Shown piece by piece: positions 10,220-22,263 of a DNA stretch of 64,000 nucleotides. The stretch comes from Chrysaora quinquecirrha (taxonomy: Eukaryota > Cnidaria > Scyphozoa > Semaeostomeae > Pelagiidae), in assembly GCA_014526335.1 (NCBI GenBank), contig JACTAT010000049.1, positions 2,478,258 through 2,542,257 on the forward strand, in the 5' to 3' direction. Below the pieces are notes generated by a model, which searched no databases, was not told the DNA's origin, and saw only the letters and a program-made list of their open reading frames with translations. The position numbers and the translations under genes were made by a program. Each line of letters begins with the position of its first letter. Within the stretch, counting starts at the first letter, position 1.

Positions 10220-10300
10220 CTGAAAGTTCATGATAGTTCATACGAAAACGCATTAATATTTACTGTAGCCTGAATCGCAATTCTTTCTGACAACGAAAAC

Positions 10301-10379
10301 GATGATGATAGTGATGATGATGATAATGTGATGATGATGATTATGCTGATGCTGATGATGATGATGATGGTGATGATGA
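10301..10379 (+). repeat. (GAT)n microsatellite
   Basis: Impure GAT/GAC trinucleotide run. Its reverse complement gives a spurious histidine-rich ORF. Confidence 0.9.
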
Positions 10380-10582
10380 ATTACGTAAAGCTCTATTGAT
10401 ACAAGATACTGTTTTTTATCATAAATGAATACAATAAAGTCAATAAAGTTCAAACAGATATCTGTTTAGGTTATATATCGCGGATGACGGACTCTTATCT
10501 TGTGTAAATACTTTTTGTTCTATGATGCATAAACATAACGCCTTCTGTTATTCATCTCCATAGCATAGCTACCTGCATTACA

Positions 10583-12214
10583 ATGAATCTAGAAGAAACA
10601 TTAGAAATAATCAGGGAAACCAAGAAAACGGAGAGCCATGCAACGGAAATACTTCACTCTACTCAGAGTCAGATGCTTTCCGAGTTGGAACATATTTCTG
10701 CCAGGCTCGTTGCATCGCTGGAGACACTAGGGAATTTGAAAACAGTTTTCATGAGAGGACTCACAGATTGGAATGGAAGCGACGAAGAGAAGAGAAAATT
10801 AGTAACTAAGGTAGAGAAACTAACAAGAAAGATGCAAGACCAACTCAGAAGCGCCAAGGCCAAAAAGTCATATCAAGAAAAACAAGAACGCTATCAAGTA
10901 GAAGAGGTGCACACAGGAGTTCAAGGCAGACCGACAAAACGAATCAGAGTAGATCAGTTGGAGGCTCTACTTGAACTTGGATTTTCACTGGTTGACATTG
11001 CACGTCTTCTAGGTTTGTAACTTTCGGGGTCTTTCTAAATTCATGGGGATGCCTTTGCTTTGAGTGTCAGGGCTTGGAGAACAGGAAATCCTGAAATTTC
11101 CAGAGAAGTTGCAAACCTGATATAAAAATGCAAATAAAAGCTCTGCAATCGCAAGATCCGAAGGGGGTATTGACCATATTTTCACAAGGAGCATATTGGT
11201 CAAATTCTTACCCAAAAATATTGATATCATCTCCTAAAAATATGGATGGCAATTGCTATGGAGAGAAAAGTCAGAGGAAAGGGCTTTCGTTTGTTGTCAT
11301 ATCTCTATTACGTAAAATAACTTTGATGTAGCTACATATCATCAGAATAGAACCTAAAAATGGCTGAGCTGAAAATTGTTTACACAAACTACAGGAAGGT
11401 CTAATTGAAATTTCTAAACCCCAAAAATAACATTCAATAGATGGGTAACACAATATATGTGGATTTTGACTGCAAATGTCTGGAACCGCAAAGTTCCTTA
11501 GCGATTTAGTAGTAGCTACCGGCTGTTTCAATCCCAGAATTTATGTCAGAAATTGATATCCTATCCGAGAATTTTCAAGAAGTAACAAAACAATTTGACG
11601 TGAAATCGGGATGCCCAGAATAGTCATTCTAAAATGATTATAACTTGGTTCTAATAATTGTGGCCTGAACGGGGCCTGAATCTCTCATATTAAACATGTC
11701 CTTAACTATAGTACACATGCATTTATCGGCCGAAGATATCTCCAAGGTCCAGAAATTTCGAATTTTCATCACCCATTACCAGAAGTTTTAACTAGATCCT
11801 TAAAAGTTTACTATAGTTCATTTGCTTTACTCCCCGCAGCAATTCATATAGTATCTTGCTTTATAGATTTAGGTTCTTTGCTTTTTCAGGAGTAAGTGTA
11901 TCAACAATCAAGAGAAGAAAAAGTGATTATGGATTGCAGTCACAGAGAGAAAGATCAAAGATAGATGATGCTGGTTTGGATATTGCGGTAAAAGCAATCA
12001 CCGATAGAAATCCTAGGCTTGGAATAGTCATGATCCAAGGAGAGCTTCGGGCTTCAGGTGTCTGGGTACCGAGAGAGCGGATTAAACAAGCCCTTGTAAG
12101 AATCGATCCGGTTGCGGTGCTCTTTCGCAAGAAAAAGCCAGTGAAAAGACGAAGCTACAAAGTGGATGCTCCAAATTCACTTTGGCACATTGATGCCAAT
12201 TTGAAGCTTGCAAA
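10583..12214 (+). CDS. Integrase-like (DDE core) protein, first two exons
   Basis: Exon 1 is 10583-11012 (ATG start) and exon 2 is 11890-12214; the intron has GT at 11013 and AG at 11888-11889. Exon 1 ends in phase 1, and joining restores a glycine codon and an open frame. The product has a charged coiled-coil N-terminus (residues 1-110), then a helix-turn-helix written across the junction (GRPTKRIRVDQLEALLEL, LLG, VSVSTIKRR). It ends PNSLWHIDANLKL, which contains the first catalytic Asp of the integrase fold. This matches a family of animal proteins whose integrase core follows a WHIDGNHKL-type motif. A strong donor (GTAAGT at 12215) ends exon 2 in phase 2, but the rest of the catalytic core is not seen downstream, where MITEs begin. 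The gene may be truncated or its next exon may lie far away. Confidence 0.75.
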
Positions 12215-12296
12215 GTAAGTTATGATTGCTAGTACTTAAAATGTTCTCAAAGCTGTTAAGGAAATATCTTCAATCATGTTAATGCCCAATCAAATA

Positions 12297-12678
12297 CACT
12301 CTTTTTTTTATAAGAAAGATTTTATAAGAACACGAGCTTGGATTTTAAGAACACGAGCCTGGATTTTGCTCAGATTTTAAGAACAAATTAAGAACAAGCT
12401 GAGGCTGGCCTTTTTTTAAGCCCTAAGAATAACAGTGAATATAAATGTAAGAGAGTCATATTGAATGTAAAAAGCAAGCGAACAAATAAATAAACAAGCA
12501 TGTTGCACTTTTACACAAACCTAGTACCACTTCCAACATTCACTGAAAGCAATTACTGTCTAAGTAAACGAGGAAATTAAGAACAAATTAAGAACATTTC
12601 AGGCTCAAAAATGGCAAAAATTTAAGAACAGCCAGCCTCAATCCAACTTTCCTGGTTTTTATAAAAAAAAAGAGAGTG
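12297..12678. mobile_element. TA-flanked MITE (CACTC...TTATAAGAA family)
   Basis: The left end CACTCTTTTTTTTATAAGAA is mirrored by TTTTTATAAAAAAAAAGAGAGTG on the right, flanked by TA on both sides (12295-12296, 12679-12680). The interior repeats TTAAGAAC and AGGCT words. It is one of several relatives in this window. Confidence 0.75.
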
Positions 12679-12959
12679 TATCTCATATATTTCAATCCAC
12701 AGGCTATTCCTCGATGCGTCAGAGAATGAATAATTGCCTCTGTGCAAATGCGACAATAACTTGCGCACAAGAATACCAAGTGCCCAACCAACAAGCCAAT
12801 ACAGTAAGATAATAATAATACAACAATATAAATGTACTCAACAAATACACTCAACAAATACTGTAATTTTACTTCAGCGCGGGAAAGTACTTTTAATTTA
12901 GTGTATATGCCCATATGATGTAAATAATTGGTAAAACCTCCTGATACTGTGGAAACTAT

Positions 12960-13420
12960 TAAGGTTGTCAGATACATTGAAATAAAGTAGTACTGACATA
13001 CACGGCTCCAAATGTTGTGGAAAGGATGGAAATAGTTAAGAGGCACATTGGTACATAGTAGTACAGGCATACATAGCTCCAAATGCTGTGGAGTCGGTGG
13101 AGACGTTGGTGAGGTACATAGCTATGTAGTATTTCAAGCATACATGGCCCCAAATGTTGTGGAGACAATGGAGACGGTGGAGAGATGCATAGGTACATAG
13201 TAGTACAGGCATACATGGCTACAAATTCTGTGGATTCGGTGGAAACGGTGGACAGATACATAGGAATTTAGTATTTCAGGCATAGATGGCACCAAATGTT
13301 GTGGAGACAATGGAGACGCTTGCGAGATGCATAGGTACATAGTGGCACAGGCTCCAATTGCTGTAGAGTGGGTGGAAACGATGGATGGAGACGTAAGTGT
13401 AGTACGTGTATACATGGTTC
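12960..13420. repeat. 72-73 bp tandem array with a two-unit higher order
   Basis: About six units begin near 12970, 13040, 13113, 13186, 13258 and 13329. Each carries a GCATACATGGC and CCAAATGTTGTGGA core. Units alternate between a GTAGTACAGG form and an AGTATTTCAGG form, which gives a period of about 145 bp. The overlapping ORFs on the minus strand are products of this repetition. Confidence 0.85.
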
Positions 13421-14642
13421 GAAATATTGTGGACATGGTGGAGAGATATAATTACATTGTAGCAGTAGCGCAGGTATTCGAGCAAGGGGCAAATCACTTT
13501 CCTCAGAAATGGACGAGATTTTTGGAATTTTCACAGAAAAACAATAGAATTTCCTGAGAATTATCAAAGGATTTTCAAAATAACAATAGGATTTTTAAAA
13601 AAGTGGACGAGATTTTTTGGAGTGATTTACCCCTCGTATTCGAGGATTTACGACAATGCAGAAACCTGACGTTCTTCTGATAGTTAATTGTTTCATAAGT
13701 AAAAGAATGATCCGTAATGCAAGTATGGTTCTAGTGGGACTTTTCTTGATATAAAGCAACATTGCATCCGAAATGTAAATCTTTAGGGGATGTAGGGTTT
13801 TAAAACTAGAGCTTTAAAGACATATGTTGAAATATAATCAGACCTTTACAAGTATTTTTGTTTTGGTGGTGTAAATTTGGTTCAAATTTAGAAAACGGAT
13901 GGTCTTGTGATTTTTCTTCACTGCACTGCAATCAACCGTAGAGATCGTTTTGGGGAAAGACTCATCTTAAGTTCATGTCCGTTTTACTTATCAGACCAAG
14001 AGCCAAGAATCATTGAAAGGAAAGTACACGTTTTCTTAAATAAGAACTTTAAGCAAGACTGTATTTATTACCACGTTGAAGCTATCATTCGATTCTCTCG
14101 TTACGGCTTCAAAAATAGAGATATCTATGTAATCACAACAACGTAATTAGGTAAGATGCCTCTTGGCCAGAATACGTTATGAAGAAAAAAAGGAACTAAT
14201 GAATTGAACGTCTCACTTGAGAAGCAGCGGCAATACGGCTGATACAACTATTTGCTGCAAATTCGCAAAACTCGCGCGTAAGGGACAAAATAATTATTTG
14301 GATCCTCGAGTACTCGGAGTTAGAAGGGTCGCCTCCTCATTTCAACCCATTTACCACCTGTACACTACACTTACTAGTATGGAATCACATCGCAAACGGA
14401 GATGCAGGTATTTTTGTCAGAAAAAAATTAAAAATTAGCCAAGACTGAAAGTGTCTGAACATTTTCAATATTGTGCACTGAACGTTGCTGGCAAATTTCT
14501 TGGATATCTAGAAATGTTGGTTAATATTATTTTCATTTGAATAAGGAACAGTCGGTTGTCTGCCAGGCCTGACTGTCGAGAACCCGAAAGAATGATTTCT
14601 GCTGCTTTATTCTCGTTCCCCTACACCGAACACCCTTCCGAG
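13421..14642. other. No supported gene
   Basis: Unique-looking AT-rich DNA. ORFs at 13907-14146 and 14217-14438 show no recognisable motif, splice signal or family resemblance. Confidence 0.35.
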
Positions 14643-15080
14643 CAGTGGCGTAACAGAACAGTCTGGGCCTCTTAGGAATATTTTGCTGGGGGGGCCCTTT
14701 CGAAAAAATAATTTTTTCCGACATTTAGACAAAAGTAGCACAGACAGTGAGAGAAATACTTTACAGTTTCAAAAATACTTTGATTTCGATTGCTTGTTCT
14801 TGGGCATTCAAACATTGTCTTCAAATGCTCCAACAACGAACATTGCACTTCTTGTAATAGGCTTGAAATCAACTACAGTACTCTGTGCCAAGTACTAGCA
14901 CATGCAGTCTGCTTAACGGAATCTCAGGACTAGCGTAGCATACAAAGCTCTGAGAAAGAGCAACATAATTCACCTTGGCTCATTTTTTCTCGATATCACT
15001 GTATCTTGCAAACCATTACGGGCCCAAAGGGCTTGAGGGCCCTTAGGAGTTGCTCTTACCCCAATCTACGTCGGTTACGC
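14643..15080. mobile_element. hAT-like remnant
   Basis: The left end CAGTGGCGTAAC is a common hAT terminus. The right end GGTTACGC at 15073-15080 is its inverted counterpart, broken at a TA where the next repeat (TACACATTTTG) begins. The interior has the GGGCCC-rich subterminal stretches typical of such elements. No target duplication or transposase is seen. Confidence 0.55.
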
Positions 15081-15082
15081 TA

Positions 15083-15850
15083 CACATTTTGTTTTTATAA
15101 GAAACCTAGCTTGGGTCCTAGTACTAAAAGTTTCTTTATTTTTTACCAGTTTCTAGTAGGAGTTCCTTAATTTTTTCGCTGAATGAGGATGACAGTTCCT
15201 TATATAGTTCCTTGTCGTCATATAGCTACACGTTTTTTTTTTTATAAGAAACCTAGCTAAAAGTTTCTTAACAGTTTCTAAATGAATTGAAATAAATTGC
15301 AGTAAAACGACAAAAAACCTTCTGCGAGATAAAGGGACACCAATATTGCTTACAGATGCGAGAAATCGCACAGAATTAGCCACGCTGGTGTGAGAAGTCG
15401 CACGGAAATGCTTGAAAACTAATTACTACCTCCACAAATGTGAGTCAGTATGTTGGAAAACAGACGCAAAAATTTCTACAGTTTCTTAACTTCTTCCTCC
15501 TAGTTCTAAAAGTTTCTTAACTTTTTGGGTGTTTAGTTCTAGGTTTCTTATAAACCGGTTTCTTATAAAAAAAAAACGTGTATATGTTTGAAAAGCTATT
15601 TTACAGCAAATTTGCTTTGTTTTCTAACTTTAAATACAAACGGAGCTTTTTTGGGAAGTATGATTGGCAATAAGTTGTTATATATGTTAGTTAGTTGCAC
15701 AAATCATCTTGTTCTTGAAAAAAAAAGAGTCTTAGTTTTTCATCCGAGCCTGGACAGTTCCTTAAACTTCCTTTATTGTTTGGGAATTTTCAGCCTCGAG
15801 TTCCTTATAAAGGTGCTTCTTATAAAAGTAACCTTCATGTCTGACCCTTA
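15083..15850. repeat. Dispersed repeat copy, related to 21755-21980, with a nested MITE
   Basis: Sequence from 15160 to 15228 and from 15581 to 15700 matches 21815-21980 almost base for base (shared words GACAGTTCCTTATATAG, TTTACAGCAAATTTGCTT and AAATACAAACGGAG). The match is interrupted only by the 352-bp MITE at 15229-15580. Both copies begin with TACAC(A/G)TTTT. Confidence 0.8.
15229..15580. mobile_element. TA-flanked MITE nested in another repeat, with empty site available
   Basis: The ends CACGTTTTTTTTTTTATAAG and CTTATAAAAAAAAAACGTG are inverted repeats. The related copy near 21860 reads GTCATATATGTTTG across the insertion point, while this copy reads GTCATATAGCTA before the element and TATATGTTTG after it. 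This shows insertion at a TA/TATA site. Confidence 0.85.
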
Positions 15851-15994
15851 TTGCTAAGCATTTTCTCTTTCTTGTCACTGTCTCACTTTGTTTTAAAATC
15901 AGGTAAACTTGGGGTGAATGTTTTTATTTTTAGTTGTTAAGCACGAAGTTGTTATTAAGAATGAGGCAGAAACTCTGTCATGCAAGATAAGAGA

Positions 15995-16407
15995 TACACT
16001 CATTTTTTTTATAAGAAACCGTTTATAAGAAACCGTAGGGCCAGATTTTCAAAACTTAAGAAACTTTGGTAGGAGATTTTGTGTGAACCAAAAAAGTTAA
16101 GAAACTTTTTATATTTTTCTTAACGAGCAAAACAACTGCCACACTTCAGTCCCACAGGGTTGAATGCAGGCCCTCCCTGGTTGAATGCCAACTCACTGAC
16201 AGATTTATTATGATGAGACCTGGGTTTTTTCATATGGAAGCGAATGGCGGAAACTTGATTTTAAGTGTCATTTCCAGGGCGAAAATTCACATGTGTTTTT
16301 ATGTTAAGAAACTTGCTAAGAAACTTTTCGTACCATAATTGGGGTGACAGCTAAGAAACTCTGGTACGAAGATTTAGCATAGTTTCTTAAAAAAAAAAAT
16401 GAGTGTA
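15995..16407. mobile_element. TA-flanked MITE (CACTCA...TGAGTG)
   Basis: The left end is CACTCATTTTTTTTATAAG, the right end AAAAAAAAAATGAGTG, and TA lies on each side. The interior has repeated TTAAGAAAC words, like the member at 15229-15580. It ends 40 bp upstream of a candidate exon acceptor. Confidence 0.8.
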
Positions 16408-16446
16408 TCTATGTTTCTATGTTTCACAACATATTGGTTTCCTCAG

Positions 16447-16610
16447 AGAGTGAATGCAAAATCATTGGTAAATGGGTTGATGCATTCCAGACTGGGATAC
16501 AACAAGGAATGTCGGATGTAACTCAATGTGCGAGAGAGCGTAAAAAAAAAATGCTAACAGTATTTGAACGGAAGCAACATGTCAACAGTGGAGCCTTGAA
16601 CGTATCTAAT
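16447..16610 (+). CDS. Candidate internal exon, unknown protein
   Basis: A TTTCCTCAG acceptor precedes 16447 and a consensus GTAAGT donor follows 16610. The 54 full codons between are open and read SECKIIGKWVDAFQTGIQ in the first third, then a basic stretch (ARERKKK). No neighbouring exon was found and the family is not recognised, so this may be a chance ORF. Confidence 0.3.
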
Positions 16611-17090
16611 GTAAGTCAAAAGGAGCTCTTAAGAAACATGAACACTTAACTGGGTCTTTCTTCTCATAAATATCTTTAATTTTTATGTGGTGCCAGAAAC
16701 TTAGGTACTGTTGCGTTTGAATCAGGGAAATAGAAAACGAATTTTGCAATTTGTCACATGTAGACATGTACTGTATCTAGTTTGACATCATCATCATCAT
16801 CAATCAATCAATTTAAATGAAAACATACCACTAGCTGAGGTATGTAACATGAAATTTAATCAAAACTAAACGTGAAACTCTCCACGCCAACTGGTGGCAA
16901 AAACAGTAGCAAAAAATGAAAAGTTTGAAATCTGCAAACTTTCATGAATGGTGATGATGATGGATGGTGACAAGTTCACTACTGAGCTAGTTAGCATGCG
17001 AATTTATTTTGAGACACTGATGGATTCAGTGAATAGTCTGTGACCACATAGCTATCGACAAATAATTGTGGAAAGTTCAGATTTCAAAGT

Positions 17091-20000
17091 ATGGCTAGCT
17101 CATCGATAGAGGTGATCTCAAACTACAGCGTAGGGTTAAACTGCTCTGCTTGGTAAGTCTTTTGTTTGGGGTGATAACGTATTTTGGTTTTAATTTAGAC
17201 TATTATGGGCCCATGACCCCGGGGTTATACTATTGATGGTCGACGCTCTCCACACAACTTTTATTACAATCAACTAATCAATCAATCAAATTGTCATTGG
17301 GCAAATTAACATTACAATCCTACTTGTAAGAGTTACTTTTAAGTAATATAAAAAATTTATGAAAGCATTTTATTTTCACATTACAACTACTTAGCTGCTA
17401 GGGGATGACGCCTAGGACTCTGAAATAACCAACATGGTGTTGGAGCCCAGAGCCCTATGCAGTTAACAGTACTAATGTACATGTATTATCTAATTATCTA
17501 ATTATGAATTGGTACAATATGCATTTCTTCAAAAGGAAGTGATTTTAGAGTAGGTAGTACTTGGATAGGGAAAATGTGAAGGAATTTTTAGTACTGGATC
17601 AAAGACTGCCAAGCAATATGAAATAGTAAATTCTGAATGCTGGCATTTAGCATTATTACAATTTTTCACCACAATTGGTGATGGGAAAGGGTTTATAGCA
17701 TACAGCAGCTACAGTAAAGCCAAGTGCAGTATACATTGTGACCCCAAGTGCACTTTAAGTTTATTTTCAAAAAGCAAATGTTGAGGAACTGCTAAGGAAT
17801 GTGGAGTACTCAAATTAAGTTATCAGGAAAGCAATCGTCAGTAAGGAGCCTTAGCCGAACTTGCTTAGAAAAATAATAGGTGTATGGGAGTAGGTTATTG
17901 TGCTTAATAAGGTGGACTACAATGCTTCATTTCACTTATAATCAATAAGGGATAATTGATGACAACAAGGTTATAAAATTATTGTTTCTGCGAAAGGCTA
18001 TAGCGGGATAGACAACTTTTCATTTTATGGCTTGATTTGGTGGGCTATTTCGCTATTATTAAGAAAATAGTGAACAGAAGGATTTTGCCTGGTAGTGAGA
18101 ATTCCTTAAAAAAGCTCTGCCTCTTGTGCTTGCATTACGTTCATTATATTATATCATATATCATATCATATCATATCAAACCATATGGTAAGAAATAACT
18201 TGTTTTTTGGTTATTTGTAATATCTATCAATAATTTTGTCCACAGTCTTGACATTTGCCTTGACCCCGTCGTCGAAAAGTGTGGCCACACTATCTGCCGT
18301 AAGTGCCATGTGTCAATTATGCAAAATTCAGCAATGAAGCATTGCCCAGTATGTAGAGCTGTATTGGATATCAATCCTTCGACAAACTACAGCTTAAAGA
18401 CCATAGTGGATGGTTTGGACGCCAAATGCACTTTCTGTTCTTATACGTCAAGTGTATCTGGCGTTGTTACACACCTTAAGGACTGCCAAATGGTGACAGT
18501 AGAATGCCCAAATATGAATTGCGGGGAAGTTGTCACAAGAAGAGACGCTCAACTCCACAGCACAGTCTGTCACATGGCAAACGTCGCTTGTGACTATTGC
18601 AGCAAGGAAATGCGCAGAAGAGATCTCGCAAGCCACAAAAGCAATAATTGTGTTGGGTGTTTAGTTGAATGCAAGTATGGCTGCAATGCTTCCTCTTTGA
18701 CAAGGTACCTATAAAGGAGACAAAAATTTTTGAAAGCTTTAATCAAATTTACTTTGATGAATAACTTGGACAGTTAGAAAACGACCTCACTGACATTGAC
18801 CTTAAAAAAATTACGTTTTTTGATATCACCCTTGAATTCAACATCATAAACTGTTGTTGAAACATACTTTTGTATTTCCTATCACAGCACCTTAACACAA
18901 AATTCAACGTTTCTAAACACAATTTTCTCAATTTTCGCTTTACTGGAGATAAAAACCGCACAAAACTGCATTTACAATTTACGGACCTATGTACTTTTAA
19001 ATCCATTCTTCTCTATGCCACGCTTGCACATTTTAATTTGTCAGTTTGCTTTTTTCTTCTCAGTATATCCCACTTGCAGCATGTATATTTTCATCTTAAT
19101 AAAAAACATTTATATGTGTATGCACATTAAAGGAGAATGACTGTCGCATTTATCATTTTTAGACCAAGTGTCATGCATGTTTTTCAGTCACATTTTTCTG
19201 GCTTGTTTCTAGAGCATATATTTGTGCGAATTTCTGGAACATGACCATAGCAGTTGTGGCTGCGACACTTGATTCCTTAAAACGTTCTTCAATTATAATC
19301 TGGTTATGTTTTCTAATAAAAAGTTCCTTCCATTGAAAATTTCTTCGTTAAAAGAAAGTTAGAAAAGGAGAGCGGTGGAAAATAATTGTTCTTTCTTTTT
19401 GTGGCTTTTTAGAAACTACATTCCAATCCACCAATATAACTGCAAAAATATTGTCCGACGCTGTAGAGTACCTTCCTGCTCATTTTGGGGAAACTTCAGG
19501 CAGATGGCAAAGCACAACGATGAAGAAAAAGATCAACATTTGAAGTTATGGCAGACAGAAAATGAACAGTTTTATTTGGCAGTACAACAGAACAGTCTGG
19601 TAATTTTTTGTCGCGCAAAAGATTTCACATATTCATGAATAGCACCTGTTAATAGTATGAAATAATCGTAATTGATAAAACATTGAATGACCTGAAATGA
19701 CATGAAATGAGTTGAAATGATTTTAAATGAGCTGGAAATCACCTGGAATTACCATACAGGATCTGAAATGCTGTTTAGACTAGCTCCTTTCTTTTTAGAG
19801 CTGTTTAAAGTTCATGGCTGTGTTAAAAAGACGGAATCAGTATTAGAATCTGAGAATGCAAATCTGGGAATGGCATCTAAGAATGGGCTTCTGGTAAAGG
19901 AATGTAGGTATGGGATCATGGAAATGGGAGTCTGGGGATAGGAATCTGAGAAAGGGAATTTGAGAAGCTGAGAAAAGGAATTTGAGAAGAAGATTCTTTT

Positions 20001-21258
20001 CTCAAATTTCCTTCTTCAGGTTCCTATCCCCAGATTCCCATTTCCATGATACCATATCTACATTCCTTATCCAGAAGCTTGTTCTTAGATTCCTCTTCTC
20101 GAATTTCCTTTCTCAGATTCCGATCCGCAGATACCCATTTCCATGATCCCATATCTACATTCCTTTTCCAGAAGCCCATTCTTAGATGCCATTCCCAGAT
20201 TCGCATTCTCAGATTCTAATACAGATTCCGTCTTTTTAACCATGAACTTTAAACAGCTCCAAAAAGAAAGGAGCAAGTCTGAACAGCTAATTGTTAGGTC
20301 ATTTCAGGTCATTTAGAGTGATCCCAAGTCATTTTCAGGTCATTTCAGATCACTTCAGCTGATTCAGGTCATTCAATGTTTTATCAATCACGTTATGAAA
20401 TTGTGATAATAGCCTGGGGAAGAGACAAATTAAATGAAGCGCTTGATACCTGTGTATGCAAAACGTTAATTCGGTCAGAGATACCCAAGAAAAAAAGAAA
20501 TGGCTGTCTGGCTTTTTTGTTGTAAGAATACTTGGCTTCAATTTCAGCGTGCCTTTTTCTTATTTTTCAAGTGATTTTTCACCAACTTATCACCCCCTAC
20601 CCTTCTCACAAAACATGTTTAAATAAAATGGGTGTTCGGGCAAGGTCTTTACACTAAGGGACTTTGCTTGCGCGTATCTCATATAGTTTCGGCGATAGCA
20701 AAAATATTTCAACCAATTTTCAGCTTGTTGTTTCTTATAAAGGTTGTTCATATAAAAAACTTGTATGCAGCTAAACATCAGCTCTTTTCCATATGGGTTT
20801 TTTCTGCTTGGTGTACCTTTTAAAGGCTGCACTATCCGCCATGTAAAATGCCTGTTCGAAAAAGCTTTCTGTCTGGCAAGAATATAATATGTTTAGATGG
20901 TCCATTCACACAGACAGAGCCCAAATGTTGCTAACAATTACAACTATGATAGGGATGAACTGTAATTTTGAAATTTATTTCGAATAGCATACAATTTTTC
21001 TCTTTTACTTTTATATAGCTTCATTTCACGGAGGAAGTAGACACTATTTTCAGCATAGAGTGGAAAATATCACGTCTCGAGGTACCAATGAATTCTGCTG
21101 GGATCCGATCTCCGCCAAATGTTTCAGGAGGAGTGACTTGGGTCTGTGCTGTTCAAGAAATAAGTGGAAGACATGCATTTTTTCTTTCACACCAAGCAGC
21201 AGAGGCAATCAATTTCAGCTTTCGGTATTATTCAAGATCAGAATATTTTGATTTTTAA
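17091..21258 (+). CDS. RING finger / TRAF-type zinc-finger protein, four exons, 315 aa
   Basis: Exons are 17091-17152, 18246-18704, 19413-19599 and 21019-21258. All introns are GT-AG and phases agree (2, 2, 0), giving 948 nt with a TAA at 21256. A classic C3HC4 RING occupies residues 18-57: C18, C21, C33, H35, C38, C41, C54 and C57. The C21 codon is split TG|T by the first intron, which strongly supports the model. TRAF-type zinc fingers follow (about 72-200), with repeated CxxC and HxxxC spacings and a KHNDEEKDQHL helix. The last exon begins HFTEEVDTIFSIEWKISRL, which resembles the start of a MATH/TRAF-C domain but is only about 75 residues, half the usual length. By family it should be an E3 ubiquitin ligase or signalling adaptor in the cytoplasm. 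A longer isoform with a complete MATH domain is possible. Confidence 0.85.
19671..20388. repeat. Foldback element (about 0.7-kb imperfect palindrome) in intron 3 of the RING gene
   Basis: The outer ends ATTGATAAAACATTGAATG and CATTCAATGTTTTATCAAT are inverted repeats, and the arms stay complementary inward to a centre near 19993 (TTGAGAAGAAG / CTTTTCTCAA). The right arm carries an extra copy of a roughly 115-bp block (20030-20100 and 20110-20170 repeat CCATTTCCATGAT and CATATCTACATTCC). Short AAATGACCTG words repeat at the outer ends. ORFs here are by-products. Confidence 0.88.
20545..20766. repeat. Dispersed repeat, copy 2 (see 9541-10219)
   Basis: Shares TTTTTCACCAAC, AAAACATGTTTAAA, GGGCAAGG and CGTATCTCATA with 9590-9710, and a similar right end. 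It lies in intron 3 of the RING gene, downstream of the foldback. Confidence 0.65.
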
Positions 21259-21752
21259 AGACTGGTTTACGCTATGAGATACACGGAATTATTTTGTAAA
21301 AATCCGTTTTATTAGGAAAACTTAGAGATTTGAAGAAGGTTCTAGATAAGAATGCTTATGCACACCTCGCAGAACCTAAAAAATACAAAAATTTGCTAGT
21401 AGAGATTTCCTAACGGTAGCGAAATTATCAAAAGGAAAAACAACAATAGTTACAATTTTATCCGTTCATTTTATCATCATCATCATCATCATAATCATCA
21501 ATACAATTATTGAACATACTCCCAGCTTAAGTATGTAAATCAAATTTAAAAATACTCGCTTCCCTCTTTATGTATACATAACATTACTAAGAGTTACACT
21601 TAGTATTTCAAAATCAAATAGTAAAGAAAAATCTTTTTAGCAACAATGGCAACAACAAAACGACATAAAGCTATAGCAGAATTGGTTTATACTAGGCTAG
21701 CAAAATACACAAATTAATATAAGCAGTTATAATACTTACTCAGTTACAATGT
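21259..21752. other. 3' flank of the RING gene, no further gene
   Basis: AT-rich sequence with an ATC/TCA trinucleotide run at 21474-21502. No clear polyadenylation hexamer was picked out and no coding segment is supported. Confidence 0.4.
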
Positions 21753-21754
21753 TA

Positions 21755-22263
21755 CACGTTTTTCTTATATAAGGAACCTTTGGGCTGAGTTGAGGCTGGA
21801 GTTCCTTAGTTTTTTCGCAGAATGAGGCTGACAGTTCCTTATATAGTTCCTTTTCGTCATATATGTTTGAAAAGCCATTTTACAGCAAATTTGCTTCGTT
21901 TTCTAACTTTAAATACAAACGGAGTTTTTTGGGGAAGTATGATTGGCAATAAGTTGCTATAAATGTTACTAGTAAGCACTAAGTTACTAAGTTACCACTA
22001 TAAGCAACTAAGACAAAGATCCAGCATTCAAAATATGAAAATTTACATTGCATTCCATCTCCCATAGCTTTCATTTTCGTCTTATGATGTGATTTTATAT
22101 TTTACAACTCGAAACAAACAAATGTTCACTTGCAAATTCAGGAGTGGTTGTTAGGTACAAAAGTATTAAGCAACTTTTAAGCAACTTTGAGGGCTGAAAT
22201 GTCCAAAATTTTAACCAACTTTGAGGGCTGGACAAAAGTCCAGTTGCTTATTGAGAAAAAGTG
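21755..22263. repeat. Dispersed MITE-like repeat, empty-site relative of 15083-15850
   Basis: It starts TA|CACGTTTTTCTTATATAAGG and may end near 22263 with the weak inverted match CTTATTGAGAAAAAGTG. It carries the uninterrupted version of the site where the 15229-15580 MITE inserted. Confidence 0.65.

Noticed and set aside
10253..10453. Histidine-rich minus-strand ORF
   Set aside because: It is the complement of the (GAT)n microsatellite; no other coding evidence.
12588..13567. Long overlapping minus-strand ORFs
   Set aside because: They follow the 72-73 bp tandem array and overlap in several frames with shared repeated peptides.
19717..20276. ORFs containing repeated KECRYGIMEMG
   Set aside because: Both arms of the foldback element encode the same peptide on opposite strands; this is a repeat artefact.
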